A DNA stretch of 32,878 bases from Pseudomonadota bacterium (GTDB taxonomy: Bacteria > Pseudomonadota > Alphaproteobacteria > Caulobacterales > Caulobacteraceae): NCBI GenBank assembly GCA_021816155.1, contig JAKAZA010000028.1, forward strand, positions 1 through 32,878. The letters are read 5' to 3'. The notes under the pieces are model-generated. The model saw nothing but the letters and a program-made list of their open reading frames with translations. It was not told the origin of the DNA and made no database searches. The position numbers and the translations under genes were made by a program. The first letter of the stretch is position 1. The number at the start of each line of letters is the position of its first letter. This document shows positions 1 to 7,536 of this stretch, piece by piece.

Positions 1-61
1 GCGACGCATAGGGCGCCGCCCCGGCGCCGTCAATGCGGACGCGCGCTCGACGATTCCGTCG

Positions 62-253
62 TCAATCGAAGGCTTCCGCCAGCGGAGCAGACCTGACCGC
101 CCAGTGCGGTTCCGCATCCTGGCTGATCCGGTGGGTGCGGCCAAAGCTGCCCGAGGCCGCCACCAGCGCCAAGGCCAGCACCACCACCACGAGCGCCCCC
201 ATGAGCGCGTTGCGGCCCTCGATCTGGTGGCGAGTGTCGGACCTGTGAGCCAT
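62..253 (-). CDS. small single-pass membrane protein, unknown function
   Basis: A 63-residue protein. Residues about 17-37 (NALMGALVVVVLALALVAAS) form one clear hydrophobic helix. A basic, polar N-terminus (MAHRSDTRHQIEGR) suggests an N-in anchor, and the tail of about 25 residues would be outside or in the periplasm. The ATG at 253-251 follows a purine-rich GGAAGTGG about 5 nt upstream. The same frame stays open much further upstream, but that extension is Arg/His-rich translation antisense to the NDUFA9-like gene, so I start at this ATG. It is divergent from the gene at 389. I do not recognise the family. It is real mainly on the strength of the membrane helix and the start context. Confidence 0.55.
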   Translation of the reverse strand: MAHRSDTRHQIEGRNALMGALVVVVLALALVAASGSFGRTHRISQDAEPHWAVRSAPLAEAFD

Positions 254-388
254 GACCACTTCCGCGGAGGTGGAATGGCATACGCGCCGCGTGGTTCCGT
301 CAAGCGATATCGGGCCGTTGCGCGGTGGCGGCCGCTCAGCTATCGCACGTGCGTTCGGGTGCGCCGGGCAGGGATTCAAAGGAACGGA

Positions 389-1384
389 ATGCGCGGACTC
401 GTCACCGTCTTCGGCGGCTCCGGCTTCATCGGCTCGCAGGTCGTGCGGGCGCTCGCCAAACAGGGCTGGCGGGTGCGAGTGGCGGTGCGCCGGCCCTGGC
501 AGGCCTACAGGCTGCGGCTTCTGGGCGATGTCGGCCAGATCCAGATCGTGCAGGCCAACGTGCGCGTCCCCGAGACGGTCGAGCGGGCGCTGGAGGACGC
601 CGAAGGCGCCGTCTACGCGGCCGGCGCGTCGTTCGAGAGCGGCCGCCAGACCTTTGCGGCCCTGCGCGCGGAGGGGCCGGCCATGGTCGCCGACGCGGCG
701 CGGCGGCTCGGCGTCAGGAAGTTCGTGCTGATATCGGGCATCGGCGCTGCGGCCGACTCGCCTTCGAAGCTCGCCCGCACCGCGGCGCAAGGAGAAGCGG
801 CGGTGCGGGCCGCGCTGCCCGGCGCCGTGATCCTGCGGCCGTCGGTGGTGTTCGGTCCCGGCGACGCCTTCTTCGACAGGATCGCCCGGATGGCGGTGAT
901 GACGCCTTTCGCGATGCCGATCTTCCACGGCGCGACGCGGCTGCAGCCGGTGTGCGTGTCGGACGTGGCGCGCGCGGCCGCGGCCGCGATCGCCGAACCG
1001 TCGGCGGAAGGTCGCACCTTCGAGCTGGGCGGCCCGTCGATCTATACGATGCGCGAACTGACCAAGCTGACGCTCGCCGAGATCGGGCGGCCGCGCGCGC
1101 TGGTGGAGCTGCCCGGCGCGCTTGCCTCCCTGATCGGCGTGGCCGGAGACTTGATCGCCGCCCTGCGCGCCATGGCGCCCATCCTCATGCCGCCGCCGAT
1201 GACGAGCGACCAGCTGGCGCTGTTGTCGGTCGACAACATCGTGTCGGAAGGCGCGGCGGGCCTCGGCGATCTCGGCATCCAGCCGACAGCGGTCGAGCCG
1301 ATCATTCCCACCTACCTCTACCCCTACCGGAAGGGCGGCCAGTACGCGGACCTCGAACCGCCGACTGAGGCCGTTCGGGCCTAG
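389..1384 (+). CDS. complex I NDUFA9-family NAD(P)-binding protein
   Basis: A 331-residue extended-SDR/NmrA-like protein of the type annotated as complex I NDUFA9 subunit family or NAD-dependent epimerase. The N-terminal Rossmann nucleotide loop GGSGFIG is at residues 9-15, preceded by strand LVTVF. Further Rossmann features are VYAAG near residue 75 and the segment FVLISGIGA where SDRs carry the catalytic Ser; the canonical YxxxK is not evident, as is usual for the atypical family. The C-terminal part ends in a Pro/Tyr-rich segment. The start at 389 has AAAGGA about 6 nt upstream and begins directly with the first beta strand; the open frame upstream is not protein-like. Family members bind NADPH structurally or act in quinone-linked respiration; the exact role in bacteria is uncertain. 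Its stop overlaps the convergent gene in a shared CTAG (1381-1384). Confidence 0.85.
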   Translation: MRGLVTVFGGSGFIGSQVVRALAKQGWRVRVAVRRPWQAYRLRLLGDVGQIQIVQANVRVPETVERALEDAEGAVYAAGASFESGRQTFAALRAEGPAMVADAARRLGVRKFVLISGIGAAADSPSKLARTAAQGEAAVRAALPGAVILRPSVVFGPGDAFFDRIARMAVMTPFAMPIFHGATRLQPVCVSDVARAAAAAIAEPSAEGRTFELGGPSIYTMRELTKLTLAEIGRPRALVELPGALASLIGVAGDLIAALRAMAPILMPPPMTSDQLALLSVDNIVSEGAAGLGDLGIQPTAVEPIIPTYLYPYRKGGQYADLEPPTEAVRA

Positions 1385-1773
1385 CGGGCGAACACGCTGC
1401 GGGTCAGGCACGAGAAGACGAGGCGGCCGGCCTCGTCGAGGAGATCGTGCTGCGCGAAGACGATGCCCTTGCCTTCCCCGACCTCGTCCTTGCCCATGAT
1501 CGTCATCCGTCCGCGAAGCAGTTCGCCGGCGGGCGGGTTGCGGACCCAGCGCAGCGCATCGACGCCGAGACGCTTGGTTTGCGGCCAGTCCGCCGCGGCC
1601 ACCGTGTCGAGCCGCGACCAGATCGCGTAGATCATCGCGTCGGGTGCGCCGCGGTCGACGGTCCAGCCTGGAGCGAAGGCGGCGGCGAAGGCGGCGAGCG
1701 CCTCGGAATCCACGCGGGCCGCGCCGAGGCTGGCCACCTGGCCGATCTCGATGTCGTCGAAACGGGCGGGCAT
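1381..1773 (-). CDS. MaoC-like hotdog-fold protein
   Basis: A 130-residue protein. It opens with FDDIEIGQ, the typical beginning of MaoC-type hotdog dehydratases, followed by an FAAAF helix, a central 'LGVDALRWVRNPPAGELLRG' segment (MaoC pattern: Lxx...rPV.pGd.L.g) and a final beta hairpin. The catalytic Asp/His pair of R-specific enoyl-CoA hydratases (D-x4-H after the first helix) is not visible; that position reads APGWTVDRGAPDAM. It is therefore either a non-catalytic or a thioesterase-like member. The ATG at 1773 is chosen because AGGAG lies 7 nt before it. The gene is convergent with the NDUFA9-like gene, both stops lying in one CTAG. The name is by motif only. Confidence 0.6.
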   Translation of the reverse strand: MPARFDDIEIGQVASLGAARVDSEALAAFAAAFAPGWTVDRGAPDAMIYAIWSRLDTVAAADWPQTKRLGVDALRWVRNPPAGELLRGRMTIMGKDEVGEGKGIVFAQHDLLDEAGRLVFSCLTRSVFAR

Positions 1774-1908
1774 CCGGTCTCCTGGGGCGGACGAATCATT
1801 GACGGCGGTCGCCACACCCCTCATCGGCGGCGCGCGGCTCAGCGTCCAGCCAGTAAAAGCCGTTTCCACTTGTCCGCGTTCTGCACTAGAGGCGATCGCG
1901 TCGCGACC

Positions 1909-4050
1909 ATGCGCTCGATACTCCTCGCCGCCTCACTCGCGCTCGCCGCCCTTGCCGGCGCAGCCGCCGCGCAACCCGGGATGGGCGCGGCCCACGTGAA
2001 GGCGACTCTCGCGGCCGAGACTGACGGGGCCGCGCCCGGGTCGACGCTCTACGTCGCGGTCGTGCAGCAGATCGAGAAGGGCTGGCACACTTACTGGCGC
2101 AATCCCGGCGATGCAGGTGAGCCGACCACCGTCGACTGGACCTTGCCGGACGGCTGGAAGGCCGGCGACATCGTCTGGCCGGCGCCCAGGCGCCTGCCCG
2201 TCGGCCCGCTGATGAACTACGGCTACGAGGGCCAGGCCATTCTCGCCACGCCCATTTCGGTTCCGGCCGACGCCCGCGTGGGCCAGACCGCGCACCTGGC
2301 GGCCAAGGTGGATATGCTGGTCTGCGCGGACGTGTGCGTGCCACAGACCACCGACCTCGCCCTTGACGTCCCGATCACGGCTGGCGCGGCGCCGGTCGAT
2401 CCCGCCTGGGGCGGCCCGATCGCCCAAGCGCTCGCGCTCGCGCCCAAGCCGAGCGGGCTTGCGGCGACCTGGCGGCTGACCGGCGGCACGCTGCGCCTGG
2501 CCATCGCAGGTCCGGCGCTGGCCGGCCGAAGTGGCGCGGGCGCCTATTTCTTCCCGTTCGACCCGAGCCTCATCGACCAGGCCAAACCCCAGACGATCGA
2601 TCTCGGCGCGCAGGGACTGACCATCGCGGCCACGGCCGGGTCGGCGTTCAAGCAGGGCCCCCAGCCGACGACCGTCGCCGGCGTGGTGGAGACGGGCGAC
2701 GGCCATGCGTTCGAGGTCGAGGCGACCGCCGGCCCGCCGCCGCCCCAGTCGGGCGGCCTCGGTCCGCCTGCAGCCCCCGCCACGCTGGGACTGGGCGCTG
2801 CGGCGCTGTTCGCGTTCGCCGGCGGTCTGATCCTCAACCTGATGCCATGCGTCTTCCCGATCCTGTCGATGAAGGCCGCGGCGCTGGTCGGGAAGCCGCG
2901 CGAGGCGGGCCAGGCCCGATGGCAAGGTGTGGCGTTCCTTGCCGGCGTGCTCGCGGCCTTCCTGACGCTGGCCGGCGTTCTCCTGGCGCTGCGCGGAGCG
3001 GGCCAGGCGATCGGGTGGGGCGCGCAGCTGCAGCCGGCTGTCGTCACCGCCGGGCTCGCGCTGGTGCTGCTGGCGGCGGCGCTGGACCTCTCGGGGGTGT
3101 TCGAGATCGGCGCGTCGCTGCAGGGGCTCGGCGGGGGATTGGCGGCGCGCGCCGATCTGCTGGGCGCAGTCTTCACCGGCGCGCTTGCCGTCGTGGTGGC
3201 CGCGCCATGCACGGCGCCGTTCATGGGCCCGGCGCTTGGCTATGCGCTGACCCAGCCGGCCCCGGTGGCGCTGGCCGTGTTCGCCGCGCTCGGCCTCGGC
3301 TTCGCGGCGCCGTTCACGTTGCTGACCTTCAGCCCCTGGATCCTCAGGCGGCTTCCCCGGCCCGGGCCCTGGATGGACACATTCAAGAAGGCGATGGCAT
3401 TTCCGATGTACGGCGCCGCCGCCTGGCTCGTCTGGGTGCTGGCGGCGCAGACCGACCGCGGCAGTCTCGCGGCCGCTTTCGCAGCCGCCGTGCTGGTCGG
3501 CCTGGCGGCCTGGATCTTCGGCCATGCTCAGCGCCGCGCGGCCAAGGGCCACCGGGCGCGGCTGGGCTTCGTCGTCTCCAGCGGGACCCTGGCTGCGGCC
3601 ATCGGCATGCTCGCAGCCGCTCCGTTCGGTCCGCCGCCCGCCTCGGCCGCCGCAAGCGCCGCTGTGGCCGCGGGCGTGCCCTCCGAACCGTGGTCGCCCG
3701 AGCGGCTCGCCCAGCTGCGGGCGCAGGGCAAGCCGGTGTTCGTGGATTTCACGGCCGCGTGGTGCGTCACCTGCCAGTTCAACGAGCAGGTCGCGCTCAA
3801 CACGCAGGAGGCGGTGCGCGCCTTCCAGCGCACTGGCGCCGTCTATCTGAAAGCCGACTGGACCAACCGCGACGGCGCGATCGCCAAGGCGCTAGCCGAC
3901 CAGGGCCGCGCCGGCGTGCCGCTCTATCTCGTGTACGCCGCCGACGGCGGGCCGCCGCGCGTCCTGCCGCAACTGCTTACGCCGGGGCTGGTCGCCCAGG
4001 CGCTCGACGCGGCGGCCGCAGCACGGCCTGCCGGCGCTCGCGCGTCGTAA
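1909..4050 (+). CDS. dsbD: thiol:disulfide interchange protein DsbD
   Basis: A 713-residue inner-membrane reductase that carries electrons from cytoplasmic thioredoxin to periplasmic thiol proteins. A Sec signal peptide (about residues 1-21, ending AAAAQ) leads into the periplasmic alpha domain, whose cysteine pair is C139/C143 (CADVC). The eight-helix membrane domain starts near residue 290 and has its two redox cysteines at C314 (MPCVFP) and C434 (APCTAP). A C-terminal periplasmic thioredoxin domain carries CVTC at residues 619-622 in AWCVTCQFNE. All three modules are intact, so this is a full-length DsbD rather than the short CcdA form. The open frame extends upstream past 1447, but the signal peptide fixes the start at 1909; the Shine-Dalgarno sequence is weak. 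No cytochrome c biogenesis or DsbC/G gene is adjacent. Confidence 0.93.
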   Translation: MRSILLAASLALAALAGAAAAQPGMGAAHVKATLAAETDGAAPGSTLYVAVVQQIEKGWHTYWRNPGDAGEPTTVDWTLPDGWKAGDIVWPAPRRLPVGPLMNYGYEGQAILATPISVPADARVGQTAHLAAKVDMLVCADVCVPQTTDLALDVPITAGAAPVDPAWGGPIAQALALAPKPSGLAATWRLTGGTLRLAIAGPALAGRSGAGAYFFPFDPSLIDQAKPQTIDLGAQGLTIAATAGSAFKQGPQPTTVAGVVETGDGHAFEVEATAGPPPPQSGGLGPPAAPATLGLGAAALFAFAGGLILNLMPCVFPILSMKAAALVGKPREAGQARWQGVAFLAGVLAAFLTLAGVLLALRGAGQAIGWGAQLQPAVVTAGLALVLLAAALDLSGVFEIGASLQGLGGGLAARADLLGAVFTGALAVVVAAPCTAPFMGPALGYALTQPAPVALAVFAALGLGFAAPFTLLTFSPWILRRLPRPGPWMDTFKKAMAFPMYGAAAWLVWVLAAQTDRGSLAAAFAAAVLVGLAAWIFGHAQRRAAKGHRARLGFVVSSGTLAAAIGMLAAAPFGPPPASAAASAAVAAGVPSEPWSPERLAQLRAQGKPVFVDFTAAWCVTCQFNEQVALNTQEAVRAFQRTGAVYLKADWTNRDGAIAKALADQGRAGVPLYLVYAADGGPPRVLPQLLTPGLVAQALDAAAAARPAGARAS

Positions 4051-4053
4051 AAT

Positions 4054-4539
4054 CTAGGCCGACGGCTGCGGCGGGGACGTGATCACCTCGACGTTGTCGC
4101 GCAGCAGGTAGAACATGTCTTCCAGAGCCTGCTTGCGGGTCTTCGCGTTCGAGGCGGTCTGCAGCGCCTTGAGTTTCACGGGCAGGTCCTGCGACATGCC
4201 CTTCAGGATGCATTTCAGGTCGTCGCTGACGCCGCGCTTCGCGAGGGTCACGTGGCCCTGCATGTCGAGGCTCGAGAGCTGTCCGACATCGCTCGCGAAC
4301 GTGGAGAACCCGGGCTTGCTGGCGATGCTGCTGTCCAGCGCCCCCTGCTCATAGGCCTGGGTCTCGTCCCGCAGCTTAACGGCGCGGCTCACGATGTTGG
4401 CGAACAACGGCTCGGTCGCCACCGAGGGCGGCGCCTTGCCGACGGCAGGCGCAGCAGGCGTGGCGGGCGTCGGCGCGGCGAGGGCGCTGGTGGAGAGCAG
4501 GCAGACGGTAGCGGCGAGGGCGATGGCGGCGCGAGGCAT
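4054..4539 (-). CDS. small exported protein, unknown function
   Basis: A 161-residue protein with a clear Sec signal peptide (MPRAAIALAATVC..., likely cut after SALA near residue 25), a Pro/Ala-rich linker and then a mostly helical, soluble domain with one cysteine (DLKCILKG). Mature regions are polar and amphipathic (VSRAVKLRDETQAYEQG; VKLKALQTASNAKTRKQALEDM), suggesting a small periplasmic helical bundle. I do not recognise the family. The ATG at 4539 is preferred over the one further upstream (4566) because it starts the signal peptide directly and has GGAG 8 nt before it. It lies 71 nt downstream of DUF2794 on the same strand, so co-transcription is possible, and its stop is 3 nt from the convergent dsbD stop. 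Confidence 0.7.
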   Translation of the reverse strand: MPRAAIALAATVCLLSTSALAAPTPATPAAPAVGKAPPSVATEPLFANIVSRAVKLRDETQAYEQGALDSSIASKPGFSTFASDVGQLSSLDMQGHVTLAKRGVSDDLKCILKGMSQDLPVKLKALQTASNAKTRKQALEDMFYLLRDNVEVITSPPQPSA

Positions 4540-4610
4540 GGGGCGACTCCGGGTTCCTTGCCGCAAGCATCCGCGACCGCGGTAAACGAGCCCCTACCGA
4601 GCGCGCGCCG

Positions 4611-4946
4611 TCACTCAACCACGGCGAAACGGGCGCGATCGAAGAAGCGCAGCACCTGATCCAGTTCGTGACCCCGGCGCAGGATCACGCCCGCCTGCCC
4701 GATCACCGCCCAGGCGCCCTGCCGTCTGGCCAGCGCCGGGCGCTTCTCGATGCGGTAGAGCGGCGCCTCGGAGGCGCGGCGGTAGACGGAGAAGACGGCG
4801 GCGTCGGCCAGCCCGTCGATCGCGTAGTCGCGCCAGTGACCAGCCGCAACCATCTGGCCGTATAGCCTGAGCAATCGATCGAGCTCACGCCGCTCGAAGA
4901 ACGTAACGGACCGGCGGGGCTGCTGCGACGAAGTATCCAGGGCCAT
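4611..4946 (-). CDS. DUF2794 domain-containing protein
   Basis: A 111-residue protein that I match from memory to DUF2794, a short alphaproteobacterial family. The diagnostic core is VTFFERRELDRLLRLYGQMV followed by WRDYAIDGL, AVFSVYRRASEAPLYRIEKR and a C-terminal GHELDQVLRFFD. No signal peptide or membrane segment is present, so it is cytoplasmic. Function is unknown. The start at 4946 (MALDTSSQQP) gives the usual family length; the frame is open further upstream but encodes Ser/Arg-rich non-conserved residues and runs into the ncRNA region. The Shine-Dalgarno sequence is poor. It is separated from dnaA by a 330-nt gap holding the candidate ncRNA, transcribed divergently from it. Confidence 0.8.
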   Translation of the reverse strand: MALDTSSQQPRRSVTFFERRELDRLLRLYGQMVAAGHWRDYAIDGLADAAVFSVYRRASEAPLYRIEKRPALARRQGAWAVIGQAGVILRRGHELDQVLRFFDRARFAVVE

Positions 4947-5106
4947 GCTCGACGAGCTTGAGCGAGCTTTCCGCAAATGGGAACCCCCCGTTGAGGGCTC
5001 CGCGTCAGTGGCCTCGCCGGCGAAACATGACACGGTTTTCATGCTCGGCCTCGAAAAGACCTCAATTCCGCCCAGCACGCGCCCGCTTGGCGAGCGATTT
5101 AAGCAA

Positions 5107-5243
5107 TGTCGGCTGATCGGGAAGCCCCGCTGGTCCCGGATCCTGAACAGCCCCCCCAGCCCCCCTGGACGAGATGGGGTCCGGTTAGCCGACACACGCC
5201 CTCCAGGTCACCCCCGCGGCCACGCCGGCCGCGGGGGTTCTTG
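5107..5243 (+). ncRNA. candidate structured small RNA ending in an intrinsic terminator
   Basis: Found by hand-folding the 330-nt gap between dnaA and DUF2794. TGTCGGCT (5107-5114) pairs perfectly with AGCCGACA (5187-5194). The helix continues inward as 5115-5121 with 5180-5186, using three G.U pairs, and after a 3-nt bulge as CCCC 5125-5128 with GGGG 5176-5179. Inside are two short hairpins: GCTG 5129-5132/CAGC 5148-5151 and CCAG 5156-5159/CTGG 5165-5168. This makes a three-way junction, followed 16 nt later by a strong terminator hairpin. The wobble pairs become A-C mismatches if the minus strand is transcribed, so the structure favours the plus strand. I do not match it to SRP RNA, tmRNA, 6S or tRNA. 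The 5' end and promoter are not resolved. Confidence 0.4.
5211..5243 (+). terminator. rho-independent terminator, plus orientation
   Basis: An 11-bp perfect GC stem, CCCCCGCGGCC (5211-5221) with GGCCGCGGGGG (5227-5237), has a 5-nt loop ACGCC and is followed by TTCTTG. The short T-rich tail exists only on the plus strand. The hairpin lies 40-66 nt beyond the dnaA stop, so it may also stall minus-strand transcription, but there it has no U tract. Confidence 0.6.
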
Positions 5244-5276
5244 CATCTGGAACACCGCGCCGGCGCGCCCGCGCCG

Positions 5277-6725
5277 CTATCCCCCGCGCAGTTTGCGGGT
5301 CAGCGCCTCCAAGTCGCGCGCCAGCTGGGCGTCGGCGGCGCGCAGCTCCTCGATGCGGCGCACCGCATGGAGCACCGTCGTATGGTCGCGGCCGCCAAAG
5401 CGCCGGCCTATGTCCGGCAGCGACCGCGTGGTGAGCTGCTTGGCCAGCCACATGGCCGCTTGGCGCGGTCGCGCCACCGAGCGCGTACGCCGCTCCGAGA
5501 TCAGGTCCGCCTGCTTCAAGCCGAAGTGCTCGGCCGTCGCCTTCTGGATGTCGTCGACCGTGATGCGCTTCTCCCCGCCGCGCAGGTGCGGCCCGAGGAA
5601 CGCTTGCGTCTCCTCGAGCGTCAGTCCGCCGGCGCTTGCGCCAGCGCGCACCATCAGGGTGTTGAGCGCGCCCTCGAGCTCGCGGACGCTGTCGGTGAAG
5701 CGGTCTGCCAGGAATTGCAGCACTTCGGGCCGCAGTTGCGCCGGCGCCCCCTGGTGGCGTCCGATGAGCGCCGCCTTGCGCTCCAGGATGTCGAGCCGGA
5801 GCGCACGATCGGCCGGCTCTATGCCGCAGACCAGGCCGGCGGAAAGATGCGAGCGCAGACGTGCGTCGATCTCCGAGAGCGCGGCGGGAGGACGATCGGC
5901 GGAGAATACCACGCGACGCCCGTCCTCCATCAGCGCGGCCAAGGTGTGGAACAGCTCCTCCTCGGAGTTCTGCTTGCCGCCGATGAAATGGACGTCGTCG
6001 ATCAGCAGCAGGTCAGCGGTGCGCAGCTCGTCTTTGAAGGCCGCCGTCTTGCGCTCCATGATCGCCCGGACGAAGGACGACAGGAAGCGCTCGGCGGTCA
6101 GGTAGACCACCTTACGGTCGGGCGCGGTGCGCATCGCCTCCCATGCGATGGCGTTGAGAATGTGCGTCTTCCCGAAGCCGTAGGCGCCGTGGAAAACGAC
6201 CGGGTTGAAGTGGCCGTCGGCCCACGACGCGACGCGACGCGCGACCGCGAGCGCGAACTCGTTCGACGGACCCTTCACGAACATCTCGAACGTGAAGCGA
6301 TCCTGCAGCCACTGCGTCTTGGACGGCCGCGCCGTCGGGATCGGCGCGGTGAGCGGGCTGTCGGTGGAGACCGGCTCGACCGCCTCGATCGAAAGCGGCT
6401 CGATCGGGACCGGCTCGGCCTGGCAGTCCCCGCCTTCGGCCTCGAACTCCAGGCGCGACTTCAGGGTCAGCTCGCGATGCTCGGGGTCGTGCAAGGCCCA
6501 GAGTTCGCCGATGCGGCGCCACGCGTACCGGCGGATCCAGTCGCGCGCGACGCCGGTGGCCGTGACCAGGCAAAGTTCACCCCCCGGCGCCGTCCGCAGC
6601 GTGGCCTGCGCCAGCCAGGAACCGTAGGTGTCGTCGCCAAGCTCTCCCCGAAGCTCTGCGCTCGCCTTCACCCACACGCCCGCAGGCGTCAGCGACGCCA
6701 TCTCCGCCAGTCCCTTCATCGCCAT
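5277..6725 (-). CDS. dnaA: chromosomal replication initiator DnaA
   Basis: A 482-residue AAA+ initiator that binds DnaA boxes and unwinds the origin. Domain I covers residues about 15-95; a Pro/acidic linker (domain II) covers about 96-135. The AAA+ module follows, with Walker A GAYGFGKT at 180-187, Walker B LLLIDD at 239-244, a sensor 1 segment VVFSADRPP near 273-280 and a sensor 2 helix VRELEGALN near 348-355. Domain IV carries the DNA-binding signature GGRDHTTVLHAVRRI at 444-458. Start choice: MAMKG at 6725 resembles the MTMKG start I recall for Caulobacter DnaA and has TAGGG about 5 nt before it. It is transcribed in the same direction as rpsT, after a 408-nt gap with a candidate promoter and GANTC sites. 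Confidence 0.97.
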   Translation of the reverse strand: MAMKGLAEMASLTPAGVWVKASAELRGELGDDTYGSWLAQATLRTAPGGELCLVTATGVARDWIRRYAWRRIGELWALHDPEHRELTLKSRLEFEAEGGDCQAEPVPIEPLSIEAVEPVSTDSPLTAPIPTARPSKTQWLQDRFTFEMFVKGPSNEFALAVARRVASWADGHFNPVVFHGAYGFGKTHILNAIAWEAMRTAPDRKVVYLTAERFLSSFVRAIMERKTAAFKDELRTADLLLIDDVHFIGGKQNSEEELFHTLAALMEDGRRVVFSADRPPAALSEIDARLRSHLSAGLVCGIEPADRALRLDILERKAALIGRHQGAPAQLRPEVLQFLADRFTDSVRELEGALNTLMVRAGASAGGLTLEETQAFLGPHLRGGEKRITVDDIQKATAEHFGLKQADLISERRTRSVARPRQAAMWLAKQLTTRSLPDIGRRFGGRDHTTVLHAVRRIEELRAADAQLARDLEALTRKLRGG

Positions 6726-7117
6726 CCAGCCCTATTTCGCTTCGAACCCGCCCCTGCTCGGGTCGAGCCCGAGCTTTGCGGCCATTGCTGGCCACAGCCC
6801 GACGCCCCTAAAAAACGACACACACTTCCCCTCAGGGCGTTCGGCCTTCGCCACCGCCGCCCTTTCGTCCGCACAAAGAAAATGCGTTGAGGCGTTCAGA
6901 CTACGCCCGGGAAGGGCTCCGTCAATCGCGAAATACGGGGCCCGCGAATCAAAAATGTCTTGACTTTCAGCTCTCGCAGAATGGCCAACGGTTAGCGAAA
7001 TTTCGACAATTTCGGGGCCATGACATAGACTGGAGACGGCCTATTCGGCGACTCCCGAGCAACCGCGAGGCACAGGCGGTTACTTCACAACATTTGCAGA
7101 GATTTCAGAAACTTAGT
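6726..7117 (-). promoter_or_regulatory. dnaA upstream control region, including a GANTC site
   Basis: A non-coding stretch of about 390 nt between rpsT and dnaA, less GC-rich than its surroundings in the middle (6945-7015). It has GANTC sites at 6946-6950 (GAATC) and 7050-7054 (GACTC), with a third at the rpsT stop (7131-7135). In Caulobacter, CcrM methylation of GANTC near the dnaA promoter tunes dnaA expression. A perfect 10-bp palindrome, CGAAATTTCG, lies at 6996-7005. No cluster of DnaA boxes was found, so this does not look like the replication origin itself. Confidence 0.5.
6898..6925 (-). promoter_or_regulatory. candidate dnaA promoter
   Basis: On the minus strand, TTGACG (6925-6920) and TAGTCT (6903-6898) are separated by 16 nt. 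Initiation near 6891 would leave a leader of about 165 nt before the dnaA ATG, similar to the long dnaA leader known in Caulobacter. The GAATC site at 6946-6950 would sit about 55-60 nt upstream of the start. The -10 match is only moderate. Confidence 0.35.
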
Positions 7118-7132
7118 TCCGCCGAGGGCGGA
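7118..7132 (-). terminator. short hairpin after rpsT
   Basis: TCCGCC (7118-7123) and GGCGGA (7127-7132) form a 6-bp stem with a 3-nt loop directly after the rpsT stop. On the minus strand it is followed by ACTAAGTTTCTG, a poor U tract. It may be a weak terminator, which would let some rpsT transcripts run on into dnaA. Confidence 0.35.
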
Positions 7133-7133
7133 C

Positions 7134-7403
7134 TCAGGCGACCTGAAGCTTCTTCAGCCGCGCAGCCATCCGCGACACTTTGCGCGAGCCGGCGTTCTTG
7201 TGCAATACGCCCTTGCCGACCGCCCGCATCAGCTCCGATTGAGCGTCGTTGAAGGCCGTCGTCGCGGCGCCCGCGTCGCCCGCCGTGACAGCCTCTTCGA
7301 ACTTGCGCAGGAACGTGCGAACCCGGGACCGGCGCGCCTTGTTCACCTCGGTTCTGCGGGCGATCTTGCGGATCGCTTTTTTCGCGCCGGGGTTATTCGC
7401 CAT
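7134..7403 (-). CDS. rpsT: 30S ribosomal protein S20
   Basis: An 89-residue, strongly basic helical protein that binds 16S rRNA early in small-subunit assembly. It starts [26 protein letters not shown], contains the conserved [35 protein letters not shown] segment (given here as a landmark for residues about 51-85), and has the usual length. The ATG at 7403 has AGAGGA a few nt upstream. A good sigma-70-type promoter lies about 60-90 nt upstream. The pairing of rpsT just upstream of dnaA on the same strand is typical of Caulobacterales. Confidence 0.97.
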   Translation of the reverse strand: MANNPGAKKAIRKIARRTEVNKARRSRVRTFLRKFEEAVTAGDAGAATTAFNDAQSELMRAVGKGVLHKNAGSRKVSRMAARLKKLQVA

Positions 7404-7462
7404 GATCCTCTGAGCAGCCTGCTAGGGGCCCCGCACGCGCGGCGGCCGGAAAAAGAGGCGGC

Positions 7463-7492
7463 GATATACGCCGAAGCCCTTCGACCGGTCAA
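7463..7492 (-). promoter_or_regulatory. candidate rpsT promoter
   Basis: On the minus strand, TTGACC (7492-7487) and TATATC (7468-7463) are separated by 18 nt (17 if GTATAT is taken as the -10). Initiation near 7456 would give a leader of about 50 nt before rpsT. It is the best housekeeping-promoter match I found in the window. Confidence 0.5.
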
Positions 7493-7536
7493 TGCGGCGT
7501 TCCAATCCTTTTTGCGCGGCGGCGCGAGAAGCGCCG

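Noticed and set aside
1-61. Feature at the left edge (GGCGCC hairpin around 13-29)
   Set aside because: Short self-complementary GGCGCC copies are expected at this GC content, no T tail follows, and there is too little sequence to call a gene.
62-1411. 449-codon minus-strand frame covering the NDUFA9-like gene
   Set aside because: Only its last 63 residues look like a protein (membrane helix); the rest is antisense to a real gene.
5211-5237. Hairpin as the dnaA terminator only
   Set aside because: On the minus strand no U tract follows it; the T-rich tail is on the plus strand. Dual use is not excluded.
5106-6890. Long plus-strand frame antisense to dnaA beginning in the ncRNA region
   Set aside because: dnaA is unambiguous on the opposite strand, and the peptide is low-complexity Arg-rich.
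6726-7133. Replication origin next to dnaA
   Set aside because: Only poor DnaA-box matches (for example near 7082-7090) and no cluster or strongly AT-rich unwinding region.
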